A DNA stretch of 64,000 nt, from assembly GCF_030052815.1 (NCBI RefSeq), contig NC_079504.1, forward strand, positions 55,250,102 through 55,314,101, given 5' to 3'. Both the position numbers and the translations under genes were made by a program. Shown in pieces: positions 1-11,094 of this stretch (position 1 is its first letter; every line of letters starts with the position of its first letter). Source of the stretch: Hevea brasiliensis (Eukaryota > Streptophyta > Magnoliopsida > Malpighiales > Euphorbiaceae). Below the pieces are notes generated by a model. That model searched no databases. It was given only the letters and a program-made list of their open reading frames with translations, and was not told the origin of the DNA.

Positions 1-397
1 CAAAATGATTAAAATGCCCTCCATTTGGCTTAAGGAGCCAAAACTGTCTATACCGATCTTAAAAATTCTCCTAATCTTTTCTTGGAATTCTAATGCTACC
101 TAAGGCACCATAACTCTTCGCATCCTAAATTATTTCATGTGGTTCCCTTCGGGTTTAGGGTTACTAACTGTCTTCGCCGCAACTTCCCATTTGGTAACCC
201 ATCACCGGGGCATTGGCTCATTTAACTTTGTTGTATTTCATTTCTAAAATTTTTCCTTAATTTTTCCTTAATATTATTTTTTCTGTTTATGACTCCTCAC
301 TCTAGTCTAATTTTTGTTCCAGACATCCTAGCTGTCTGAACAAACATTGGTCACCAGAACAGTCGAATGCACGGATTAGCTAAAGTGAGGGTGTTAG
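1..397 (-). mobile_element. Inverted 5' end of a beta-family LTR (fragment I)
   Basis: Read on the minus strand this begins near 397 with a form of the TGTAACACCCTCACT start seen at 17111 and 25835. It continues through the same ordered blocks: the ACTGTTCTGGTGACC block, the block around the CCTAGCGATGGGTAACC-like site, and the block ending in GGGCATTTT. The left end is cut by the window edge. It lies head to head with LTR H, which starts at about 398. No coding capacity. It is either the end of an element lying left of the window or a rearranged LTR piece. Confidence 0.75.
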
Positions 398-3300
398 GTA
401 ATCTGTACATTCTATTATTCTGGTGATTAATGTTTGTTTGGATAGCCAGAATGTCTAGAACTATATTTACACTAGAGTGAGGAGTCATAAATAATTTAAA
501 TAATGATAAGAAAAATTTAAGAAAAAAAATTAAGAAATGAAATGCAAAGAGATTAAATGAGCCGGAGCTATGGCGATGGGTAACCCTAACGGGAAGCTAC
601 TGTAAAGACAGTTAGCAACTCTAGACCCATGGGGAACCCTATGAAATAATTTTTGGGACTTAAGAGAAGGATTTTTTAGGCTTAGATAACAATAGAATGC
701 CAAGAAAATACAAGAAAAATTATGTAAATTGGTACATATAATTTTAGCTCATTAAACAAAATGAAGGGCATTTTGGTCATTTCACCTTTAGAGATGATTT
801 TTAACCAACTTGTTCATTTAAGTAAGTGAGATTTATGTCATAAAATATGAATAAATATTGATAAAATTTAATTAGAAATGAGTAGGGAAGAGAGGAAAAG
901 AAATAAAAACAAATGAAATTTAAATCCTAATTATGACATAATAATGATGTCATTAAAATTGACTAACCAATAAACATAAGACAACCACTTACAAAAAGCA
1001 TAAAAGGAAGTAAAAAAAAACAAAAATTCACTCATCTTCTTCCATTTATCCCAAGTTGGCCGAACCATATCCCAAACCTTCTTCCTCTATTATTGAGCTC
1101 CTTTAGCTCATAAAACCTTAAATTATCACCATATTTTTCTTATGTGCCAACACTAAAAATTATCTTAGAGACTTACTAAGGTGATTGGCTATCAAGAAAG
1201 TGAAGGAAAATTGAAGTTTGGCTAAGAGAAAATTCTACCCTCCTAAGGTTAGTGCTAAATTCTTACTTCTTCCTCTTCTAATTATGAAAATAAAGTGAAT
1301 TACACTAGAATTACATGATAAATGATGAAATTGATGGATATATATTAGACTAAGAATCCAGCCAGCTTATGGAGGAGTAAGATTTGAAGTTTTTTATTGC
1401 AAATAAAATTGATAACTTGCTTGAGTATGATGATAAGTATAGTTAGTATGTTTAATTGGTATGTGTTGTATGAATTTTGAATTTGGAGTTAGGGTTTTGA
1501 GGAGAAAATTGGGGATTTGTTAAATTGTTGCTGAATTGATATTGTTGAGATCAATTATGGACTATTTGAAGTGCATGAAATGTGATTTGAGGTTGATAGT
1601 AGTGTGGAATGGTGGTATTAGGAGTGTTGTATTTATATAGGATTTTCTGGACCTTGAGCCCGGTGTGGTTTTTAGGCCATAAATAGAGTTGTATTACTCC
1701 AATTGGTGTGAGGCCAATTGGAGATGAAACCTAAGACAATTTGCCACATTTTTCATGTAGAGACTCTGCCCAGAAACTTAACCCAAAATGACCAGAAATT
1801 AGCTTGAATCTGGGTAATCATATGCTAGACCTGGAAAAATGACCATATGAACAGTAAATGTTCAAATGGCCATAACTCACTCTAGGAAGGTCAGAATGAC
1901 CTCATTTTTGAACCATTGGAAAGCTTAGACATAAGAGAACATTTCCTATGAAGAACTTAAAGCCCAGTTCTGACCCTAACCTAATCAAATTGCTAACCAA
2001 ATTTAGCATGTCAAAACTACCAGGACCAAAACTGATATAGAAATTCTGGACTTTAGGCCATCCGACTAGTTGTGGCAAAAATGCCATAACTTACTCTAAA
2101 AAACTGAAAATGTAGTGAAACCAAATCCAAAATCTTCATAAGACCTAGAACTATAATTTTTATGCTTTGACCAAAACCTAGAACCTAATGGAATTAAGAG
2201 AAATTGCTAGGACAAGTTAGTATTCCAAATCCTAAAATTTAATCTAATAGACACTTGACCCCTAGAATAGTATTTAGATCATATCTCCCATTAGGAAACT
2301 CCAATTGAGACGAGCCAAATTGCTCTGGAAACTTGAGAAATAGGACTCCAATCTTGATTCAGGAACATTCCTCAAAATTTGAGTGCAAGGACCCTAAAAT
2401 GGGATCCAAATGTGCTGACCTGAACCTGAAAACCTGAAGGCATAGGGTTCAGGAGTCCAGGTCAATTAATTGGCTATAGGTCACTCTCCATAACTACAAA
2501 AATTATGATTTTTGAACCTGAGTGACCTTAAGACATAGGGTAACAACTCATATGAAGGATAGTAGGTCTAAAAATGACTGTAACATGCCCAAATAATTAG
2601 ACAAAATTGGATTTTAGAATCTGCCTATATCTAGAACAAGGAAGGGTTAATGAACCAATTGTGATAATTTGACCATAACTTGAGCTAAAAAACTTCAAAT
2701 TCAATGATTCAAAAAAAAAAGTTTAAATTTAAGACAATACGGAACAACTTCCATGAAGGAAGTATGGCCAAATGGACTTTGCATCTTGGCCAAATTGCTA
2801 GAGGAAACTAAGGCATAAATCTGAAATCCAAGAAAATGTTAGGGATGACTTGAAATATGAATGATAACCACTTAAGTGACTAAATGAATGTCTAATTCAT
2901 GTGAATAGGTAGTTAGGGCTTGTACTCTATCACCAGTGAAACTCATAATATATTAGCAATACAACTTGAATTATGAAATGTGATTCACATAAAGGAATCG
3001 TTAAATGTAAAAATGAGGTGAAACCATAATTAGAACTTATGTTCCCATTGCAAATAGAATAATAATACATTGTACAATAAATGGTACAAGAGTGGAAATA
3101 ATGTGAATTATAAACACTTAGTATTTAAAACACTTTTTTTGAATTGTGAATGATAATTCATATAAATATTATAATGAATAAATAAATCATATGAATGATA
3201 TGATGAATACATGAATTATGTCAAAAAAAAAATGTTGTATGGAAATTTATGCTCCCACTAGGAATAGAATTTAAATGCTATAAAATATTAATAGAACATA

Positions 3301-3648
3301 TAATAAAGTAATGAAACATAGGAATACTTAATGCTACTAATGTGCCCATATATTGCCTAGATACGTGTGTCAGATTGGATAGCCAATAGGGGATTATTTG
3401 AGTAGTACTGCGTAAGGCTTTATGCTCATATTTATGGATTTATGCCTGCATTTATGGCTTGTATGCTCACATTTATGGCTAGTATGCCCAACTATTTGTT
3501 ACCATGGCTTCTTAGCTATATTGATTGGATATGTGATTGATGTTATGCATCACATGGTATGACGGCGTGAGGCACCATAGTGTCTAGTGTTAGCTATATT
3601 GATTGCATACGTGGTTAACATTCTGCATCCCATGGTATGATGACCTGA
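398..3648 (+). repeat. Beta-family LTR H, first part (split by element A)
   Basis: This sequence follows the LTRs of element B block for block (GGACAGCTAG-like block, GAGCC...GCGATGGGTAACC block, GGGCATTTTGGTCAT block, CCAATTGG inverted repeat at 1697-1723, repeated CCATAACT modules, and the minisatellite at 3416-3490). It lacks about 18 bp of the expected LTR start and stops at 3648, where element A is inserted; it resumes after 15865. The available LTR is longer than the matching part of B, so H is a separate subfamily. No gene is visible; short open frames here are AT-rich and unrelated to known proteins. Confidence 0.75.
3416..3490 (+). repeat. Minisatellite in LTR H, unit about 20-22 bp
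   Basis: Four imperfect copies of a unit of the type TTTATGGCTTTATGCCCGCA. The same array, with different base changes, occurs at the same relative place in both LTRs of element B, so it is an inherited part of the beta-family LTR. Confidence 0.7.
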
Positions 3649-5177
3649 TGTAACACCCCTATGTTCGGTAGTGCATTCTACTGTTCCGGTGGCCAGTGTT
3701 ATCTGGACAGCTAGGATGCCTAGAACTACACTTCGTTATGAGTGAGGAGACATAAAATAATGAAATACAAGAAGAGAAAACATAAGAAAAACAAAGGAAA
3801 AATAATAGCAAAGAAATGTAACCAAGTTAAGTGAACCGAGAACCCTAGCAATGGGTGACCGCGCCGGAAAGTCACGGCGTGGACCGTTGACTAGCCCTGG
3901 CCTGCGGGGAACCCTGGAAAATATTTTTAGGACTTAAAGAGACATCAATTGAAGTATAAATATCATTAGAAATATCAAAGAAAAATTAAATAATTAGTAC
4001 AAGGAAAAGTGAGAAATCGAAAAACAGACAAAACCCGGTGTTACCGAAAAATCGGGAATGCAACCCGAACAGGGGCATTGTGGTCATTTGACATCCCTAA
4101 TTGTCTTTTGACCTAAATGTCCATTAAAAATAAATAATATTACACTTGGAAAATATAATGAAAAATTAAATTGGTGGAATATAAAGTAAATAGCAAAAAT
4201 TATGGGTTTAATGTGGAATAAATGAGAATTAAACATATAAAATGAATTAATTTGTGTGAGTGGACCACTATGGAATAAATTAAGAGCTAAATGGGCAGGT
4301 GTACACCTATTATACAATCTGCATCTTCATCTCCCTCACTTGGTTCATCCATGCCGAAATGAAGAATCGAAAACCTCCATTGCCGTTTTGCATAAAGCTT
4401 CATCAACCTCCTTCAATTCACCTCCAAACACCTAGGTTATTTCATTAAAGATTACCTCCACATCACAAGGAAGAGTTTGATAGCAAAATCAAGGAAGTTT
4501 AGTGAAGGTTTAACAAGTCCTAAACATAGGTAAGTTTGTATTTTTGAATATTGCTTTGTTAAAGTTTGAAAACATGTTATGGGTGTTTGCTTTGTGAAGA
4601 AATTTTAAAGTTTTGAGGAGTTCTTGATATATCCAATTTTGGACAGCCATGGAGTTCTATATTTAATGAAGTATTCTTACATATATTTGATGTGAATTTA
4701 TGTTGAGTAGGTGAATTAATGTCCTAGTAAGTTATTTCCATGTATATGTGGTAATTGTGCATTTGGAATTGAAGTGGAAGAAACTATGGGGAATTTTGGC
4801 AATGTGAAGCATTCGGCAGCCTTGAGACTCCTTGATGAATGTTTAAATTCATGAAGATATTGGGTGAATTGTGACATTGAGGATTGATGAATATGTATGT
4901 AAATTGGTTGTGGAAATTGTATGTAATAATTAGGAGTGGTTATGTGTATATATTGTTTTATTTGGACTTTGTGAATTAGAGTTTCATTTGGTGTATTGAG
5001 GATATTTGTATTCTGCCCAAAGTGATTTTAATGTGAAGTGGTAAATGGTTTTGGTAATGTACCAAATCAAAATTGGAAAGGGGAGTGGACTTATAGCAAG
5101 TAAATGTGCAATTGATAGATGTTAAGCAATGTGTTTAAGGGCAGTATTCATTTTAGCCCATAACACTAAATGTGTAA

Positions 5178-5204
5178 CTCCAATTGGTATGAGACCAATT
5201 GGAG
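5178..5204. other. CCAATTGG hairpin in A 5' LTR (11-bp stem, 5-nt loop)
   Basis: CTCCAATTGGT, then ATGAG, then ACCAATTGGAG: all 11 base pairs match. The 3' LTR copy is at 13710-13736. Equivalent stems occur in F, G, B, H and D. The flanking text is also conserved (GTGAAAC follows directly). Function unknown; as DNA it is a palindrome with CCAAT on both strands, as RNA a short stem-loop. Confidence 0.8.
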
Positions 5205-6688
5205 GTGAAACTAGGCACAAAATGTGCCAACTTTCATGAAGGAAAGATACCAAAATTCTGCTTGCAAGGTAACTTGAAAAATTACCAAATCTGGATTAAG
5301 TGAAAGTGAGGCCTGAAAACTGACCATTTGGGCAGCAGTTAGTGTTTAGGCCATAACTCACTCAAAACAGGTCCAATTGACCTGAAATTTTAACCATGAA
5401 TAGTTAAGGTCCATATCTACAAGTCTTATGAAGACACCAAAGCCCAGAAATGACAATAAGAAAGTCAAACAGCTTGCACAAGTTCGGGTCCAAAAACTGG
5501 CCGAACCAAAGTTGACCTAAAATGACCAAATTTGATGCCATTTGACCAGCAATAGTAAAATGACCATAACTTGGTCTACATAACTCAGAATGACCTAAAA
5601 TTTTGCCCCGCTTTCCATAAGACATAGATCTACAAGTTTGTAGTTTTGACCGAAACTCGAAAACCGAGGGAACTAGGTCGTCCGGCTAGGTCAAACTAGT
5701 ATCCCGGAATCCAGCAAGTTGCAATAAAATGCACTAAACAAGGAAATGAAATTGGTAACATGTACCAACCCTAAAAGACTATCGAATGTGACATATTAGT
5801 AACACTAAAACCTAATTTACCTAGAACGCATCGAGGATCGATATATTAGGTGATTAAGCAAATAATAGCTTTCAGTGAATTATTTATCAAACATTATCGA
5901 TAGAGACAGTTTAATTTAGTACTGAAACACTTCAAATTGTGTTTCTCAGTTAATAAAGACTCAGGGAAAGGGAAGGAAACACTGAGTCCAGACCAGGAGA
6001 CAATTATCAGAGGTTTGTGCACAACAACTATTTCTTTTGAATTTTTCAATTGAAATGAATTATGACTATTTGTACATTATTGTTTTAAATTGTGGAAATG
6101 TGTTTGAATGGATATTTATTGCTTGAAAAGCATTGTAAATGGTTTGAAACTGTGTAAAATTGTTTGAATGACATTGATGTATACTTATTAATTGAAAAGC
6201 ATTGGAAATGGTTTGAAACCACAGCTATCATGTATATTGATTGTATTCCTCACTAGCTTGTCTAGTGGGACGAATTGAATTCCCTCTCTGGCTAAAGTGT
6301 TGAGGTGTGTGCCTGTTGAGGATGAATTGGATGAGTACTCATATTTTTGCTAGCTAGCTATGTTATTCCTCATTAGTCATCGACTTTTGGGACGAATTGA
6401 ATACCTCATTAGCCATCGGCTTTTGGGATGAATTGAACTTTGGAACATGATTAAGCTGTGTGTGATTTATTGATTTGTATTATGAGATTGTGAAATGGAG
6501 TTAAATCCTTATTGACATTTACTGTCTTTTGAAGTTAACTATGTTTTGATCTCTGAGATTTATTGTGATATTGTGTTAAATTCCTTCTGACACTCGTTGT
6601 CTTAAATTTAACTATGATTTTACATATCCATCATTTAAATGATTTATGAATTGTGATTTAAGTTGTATTTGGTTAATGTTGTGCACCA

Positions 6689-6728
6689 CTGAGACATTGT
6701 CTCAGCGATAGCTTTTTATTGCTGTCAC
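6689..6728 (+). other. Double hairpin in A 5' LTR
   Basis: The first stem is CTGAGAC (6689-6695) with GTCTCAG (6699-6705) around a 3-nt loop. The second is GCGATAGC (6705-6712) with GCTGTCAC (6721-6728), one T-G wobble and one mismatch. It lies about 640 bp before the LTR end, directly after GTGCACCA. The 3' LTR copy near 15226-15260 is partly decayed. Homologous hairpins with other stem sequences lie at the same place in C, F, G, B and D. Confidence 0.7.
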
Positions 6729-7336
6729 AGGTAGACAGACAGACAGGGCAGCAGACTAGGCTGCTAGTACCTCCAGCGAGAGATTTTCGGGTATAATGAG
6801 TATACCACATTTGCATTTTGTACTGTAATGTATGACCACTGTATGTACATATTTTTTTTGGTTTTGAGCAGTTGTAAATTCAAATTGTACCTTGAAGTTG
6901 TAAAATAATTATGAGTTATTTTGGCTTGTAAAAATTGTATTATATTTCTTGTATCTCAGTCTTTGAAAAATCACTGTGGATTTGAGTTGAGAAATATGTT
7001 GTGTTGAGAAAAATATTGGAGTTGAGATTTGGAAATATATTGAAGTGCTTTTTACAGGTTTTCTGAAGAACTGTTTTATCCAAAATACAGATGGCACTCT
7101 GCCAAAATTTTTACAGAAATTCCAAATAATTCAAATGTGTTAGTTCTATCACTTCAGTTCAAAAAGATTTTTAACACCTATAAATAGTGCTCACCACTGT
7201 AAAAGAAGTAAGAAAAGTTTTTAAAATCCCTTGTAGTGTATTTAATGGGTTATCAGTAGACGGAGTTTGTAATTCATTAGGTATACTACGAGATCATGTT
7301 ATGCCTTACAGAGGGGTAGGGTGTGACATGTTTTAG

Positions 7337-7348
7337 TTGTATCAGAGC
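7337..7348 (+). other. Element A primer binding site (initiator tRNA-Met)
   Basis: TTGTATCAGAGC matches the usual TGGTATCAGAGC complement of the initiator tRNA-Met 3' end at 11 of 12 bases. It lies 8 bases after the LTR end, an offset also seen in F and G. Confidence 0.85.
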
Positions 7349-7518
7349 AAAGTTTTTAAATTTTGTTTTCACATGTTACTTGAATATTCTTTCTTCATAG
7401 TACAACTACTCAATATCATTGTTTAATACATACAGTACATTACATTATAAATATGCACTAACGGGAGGAAATCTCCTTGTGTTATTTGTTCAGGAGATCT
7501 AAAATCCTCGCATTGACT

Positions 7519-8623
7519 ATGGAAGAGGGTGATCGTTCAGTCAATCAATCTATTGAGGCTGAGGTGTAAGGGGATGCCCTGTGCCTACATAATGTCGTGG
7601 TTCAAAGAAGACCATTTCACAAGATCATAGCTTTCTGCTCGCCTTCAGCAGATGGCTGCAATGTTCCAACAAATGGCTGGTAATGTGCCTACTCAAGTCC
7701 CAATACAGACACCAGTGGTACAACCACAGTCTCCTACTAGGCAGTATGACAAATTGATGAAGTATGGGGCTACAGAGTTTAAGGGGACAGTAGATCCTCT
7801 AGAAGCTGAACAATGGTTAGAGAGGATGGATAGGGTATTCAAGAAATTGCATTGCACGGAGGAGCTCAGATTTGAATACTCAGTATCTTTGTTACAGGGG
7901 GATGCTTATGACTGGTGGAAAACCATTCCCCACAGTCTGGTAGAACCTGCAGTGCTAACATGGAATGACTTTCTCAGGGAATTCAGACAGAAATATGTCC
8001 CTGATGCTTATGTAGACCAGAAGTTACAAGAATTCCTAAGTCTGAAACAGGGGAACAGATCAGTGGCTGAGTATGAAAGAGAATTTTCCCGCCTGAGCCA
8101 TTATGCAGTAAGTTTACTTTCTACCAGCAGGGAGAGATGCAAGAGGTTTGAAACTGGCTTGAAGCCCAGTATCAGATTACAAGTAGTTGGCTTCAAACAC
8201 ACTAACTTCTCTGAACTTATTTCTCAAGCTCTAGAGTTAGAAAGAATTGAGTCTGAAGCTGCTCCTGAGAAAAAGAAATCAGAGAAGACAGAGAAAGAGG
8301 GAAAATCAGTAGAACAGAGTTCCAGTGGTCCTACTGGAAAGAGGAAGAACTATGGGGGACACAGCAGAGGTGGCAAGAAATCTGGTAGGGGAAGATATTC
8401 AGGACAGAAGCCTCCCCTATCTGGTCAGCAGAGTACCAGAGGTTCCTATCCTCCCCGCCAATGTGAAACTTGTGGAAGAAATCATGGTGGGATATGCTAC
8501 AAGGCTATTGGAGCCTGTTATAACTGTGGAGGCACAGGACACTTTGCCAAGGACTGCACCAGTAGTCGCAGAGTTGGACCACCTCCTACTACTGCAGAAG
8601 GGTCGATTGAGCCACGTCACTAG
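7519..8623 (+). pseudogene. gag: Element A gag (broken)
   Basis: The capsid/nucleocapsid precursor packages element RNA into cytoplasmic particles. The original start is the ATG at 7519 (MEEGDRSV, as in F and G), but codon 17 is TAA (CAA in F) and the next ~85 bp are scrambled. A 323-codon frame remains from 7652. It has a Gag capsid domain at about residues 45-165 (with DAYDWW and SVAEYEREFSRLS), a lysine/glutamate-rich linker, and two zinc knuckles, CX2CX3HX3C from residue 271 and CX2CX4HX4C from residue 289. The frame ends at 8623, and a frameshift separates it from the protease. The capsid and knuckle residues are intact, so it is a recent break. Confidence 0.9.
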
Positions 8624-8724
8624 AAGTTCACAACCACCCAAACAGAGGTAGAGGCGGGGTAGAGGTAGCCAAGAGCACCAAGGCACAATGAAACAATCGA
8701 GCAAGACAAAGGTTTCTAGTCAGA

Positions 8725-9717
8725 ATGTATGCAATGAGACAGAGGGAAGAGGCCGAGACATCTGATGATGTGGCTGGTACCTTCTCAACTATTAATCAGA
8801 ATGTGTTTGTGTTATTTGATCCGGGTTCTACCCATTCTTATGTGAGTGCTAGCATCATTGATTGCATTGCTGTTCCATGTACAAAAATGGACTTTGAGGT
8901 GCTAGTAACAAGTCCGTTAGGACAGGAAGTCAGGGTTAATAGAATGTATAGAGATTGTCCTTTGGTGATCCAAGGACACACTTTCCTGTCTGATTTCATT
9001 GAAATGCCCTTCAGAGATTATGATATCATCTTGGGCATGGATTGGTTAGCTAGGCATCATGCCATGATTGACTGTAGGCTGAAGACAGTCACTTTTGGCC
9101 TTCCTCAGTACAGTGATGTGGTAATACATGGGGAAAGGCAGTTATTGCCATCAAACATCATTTCGGCTGCACTAGCCAGAAAAATGATCAGAAAGGGGTG
9201 TGAAGCCTACTTGGCACATGTGGTAGACACCCAAGTGGGGAGTCCAGCATTGAAGGACATCCCTACAGTACATGACTTTCCAGATGTGTTTCCTGATGAA
9301 TTGCCAGGATTACCTCCGGAAAGAGAAGTGCAGTTTGAAATTAATGTTATGCCTGGTGTGGAACCAATCTCCATAACGCCATACAGAATGGCACCAGCAG
9401 AGTTGAAGGAGTTGAAGATACAATTGCAAGAACTACTTGAAAAGGGCTTCATCCGCCCTAGTGTGTCACCTTGGGGAGCACCAGTGTTGTTTGTTAAGAA
9501 GAAGGATGGTACTCTCCGCTTATGCATTGACTACCGACAGTTGAATAAGGTGACAATAAAGAACAGATATCCATTGCCTCACATTGATGATCTGTTTGAT
9601 CAGTTGAAGGGTGCAGCTGTATTCTCCAAAATTGATTTGCGATCTGGTTATTATCAGTTGAAGGTGCAAGAGCAAAGTATTCCAAAAACTGCTTTTAACT
9701 CGGTATGGCCACTATGA
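8725..9717 (+). pseudogene. pol: Element A protease and N-terminal reverse transcriptase
   Basis: A 330-codon open frame. The aspartic protease comes first: catalytic motif DPGSTHS with D at residue 32, and a second conserved patch IILGMDWL near residue 110. From about residue 205 comes the Ty3/gypsy RT fingers and palm ([42 protein letters not shown]). The frame fails after TAF because two bases are missing compared with F and C, giving a false C-terminus. The protease cuts the polyprotein; RT copies the RNA to cDNA. Frameshifts lie both before (8623-8725) and after. Confidence 0.9.
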
Positions 9718-10456
9718 GTTTCTAGTAATGCCATTCGGGTTAACAAATGCTCCAGCTGCTTTCATGGATCTGATGAACACTATCTTCAGACCATATCTTG
9801 ATCAATTTGTGGTGGTGTTTATTGATGACATTTTGATATATTCAAGGAATGCAGAGGAGCATGACAGACATCATGGATTGTACTGCAGACTTTAAGGAGA
9901 AACAACTATACGCCAAATTGTCGAAATGTGAATTTTGGCTGAAAGAAATCTCCTTTTGGGACTTGTTGTGTCACCAAGGGATCAAGGTAGATTCGGCAAG
10001 GTAGAAGCTATCCTTAATTGGAAGCCGCCCAGGAACATCACAGAAATTCGCAGTTTTCTGGGTCTAGCTGGATATTACCGCCAGTTTGTGAAGGGGTTTT
10101 CTATGTTATCTTCTCCACTGACCAAACTGCTTCGGAAAGATGTAAAATTTTAGTGGACTGATAAATGCTAGCAAAGTTTTGATGAGTTGAAGAGGTGTTT
10201 CACTGAAGCTCCAGTCCTCACTTTACCTACTCCAGGTAAAGAATACACAGTTTATAGTAATGCTTCTCATAATGGGTTAGGCTGTGTACTGATGCAAGAT
10301 CGAAATATCATTGCTTATGCATCACGCCAGCTGAAACCGCATGAGAGGAACTACCCAACACATGATCTGGAGTTAGTAGCTATTGTTTTTCTCAAGATCC
10401 GAGACACTATTTGTATGGGGAGAAATGCTACATTTACACAGATCACAAGAGCTTGA
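9718..10456 (+). pseudogene. pol: Element A RT palm, connection and N-terminal RNase H
   Basis: The stretch after 9718 encodes [12 protein letters not shown] and the RT active site FIDDIL (about 9818-9835), then a frameshift near 9870. From 9935 to 10456 one frame continues through the thumb/connection ([23 protein letters not shown]) into RNase H. It has two in-frame TAG stops, at 10151-10153 and 10169-10171. The first lies at the KF|W junction and is also present in elements C and F. In RNase H the usual YSDASHNG reads YSNASHNG, losing a catalytic Asp. RNase H removes the RNA strand from the hybrid during replication. Confidence 0.85.
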
Positions 10457-11088
10457 AGTATTTGGGCACCCAGAAGGAATTGAATTTGAGGCAGAGGAGA
10501 TGGTTAGAACTCATCAAAGATTATGATTGCTTAATAGACTATCAGCCAGGGAAAGCAAATGTGATGGCTGACGCCTTAAGTCGCAAGACTATGGCAAATC
10601 TCAGAGTTTCTCCTTTGTCCATGGTATATGAATTGAAAGCACAGCATGCCAATTTAGAGATTGATGATGAGGGACAGACAGTAGTTGCATGGCATGTACA
10701 GCCAGTGTTGATTGATCAAATCAGAATGGCTGTTCAGAGTGATGAAAAATATCAGAAGCTACTGAAAGAAGTCCAGCAGGGCAAGAAACCTGAATTCTCT
10801 GTGAGAGATGATGGTTTATTGCTACATCAGGGCAGAATGTGTGTTCCTAATGATGTTGAATTGAGACAGATCATTATAAAGGAAGCACATGAGTCTCCAT
10901 TTTCTATGCACCCTGGTGGAACTAAAATGTACAGAGGGCTGAAAGAGCATTATTGGTGGATGGGCATGAAGAGCGATATAGCTGAGTTTGTTTCCAAATG
11001 CCTAACTTGTCAGCAAGTAAAGGCAGAACATCAAGTTCCAGCTGGTTTGTTACATCCTTTGTCAGTACCAGAGTGGAAATGGGAATGA
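10411..11088 (+). pseudogene. pol: Element A RNase H C-terminus and integrase zinc domain
   Basis: A 225-codon frame overlapping the previous one in another register. It holds the end of RNase H ([26 protein letters not shown]) and then the integrase HHCC zinc-binding segment ([11 protein letters not shown]...HYWWMGM...[12 protein letters not shown]). The stop at 11086-11088 is TGA where C reads CGA, a CpG-type transition that cuts the integrase just before its catalytic core. Confidence 0.9.
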
Positions 11089-11094
11089 ATAACT

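Larger units (their letters stand above)
3649..7328 (+). repeat. Element A 5' LTR
   Basis: Starts TGTAACACCCCTATG and ends GGGTAGGGTGTGACA; start and end form an almost perfect 10-bp terminal inverted repeat. It holds the CCAATTGG hairpin (5178-5204), the ACTGAAACAC hairpin (5921-5950), the GACTCAG/CTGAGTC hairpin (5958-5988), the CTGAGAC/GTCTCAG hairpin (6689-6705), the GCGATAGC hairpin (6705-6728) and the GGTATA/TATACC hairpin (6790-6806). It has the same length as the 3' LTR and differs by scattered substitutions and small indels, densest in the first 300 bp. Minus-strand open frames of 77 and 62 codons recur in both LTR copies but look like chance. Confidence 0.95.

Noticed and set aside
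4084..4317. Minus-strand 77-codon frame, repeated at 12615-12848
   Set aside because: It lies antisense in both LTRs of A, is AT-rich and hydrophobic without a recognisable domain; its conservation follows from LTR identity.
6689..6728. Hairpins read as bacterial-type terminators
   Set aside because: The context is a plant retrotransposon; the stems are not followed by a U-run and the whole window is eukaryotic.
6909..7097. Minus-strand 62-codon frame, identical at 15441-15629
   Set aside because: Again an LTR duplicate; no start context, domain or counterpart in F or C.
9207..9527. Minus-strand 106-codon frame over the RT of A (and similar at 38555-38938)
   Set aside because: Shadow of RT/PR codons; present wherever RT is.
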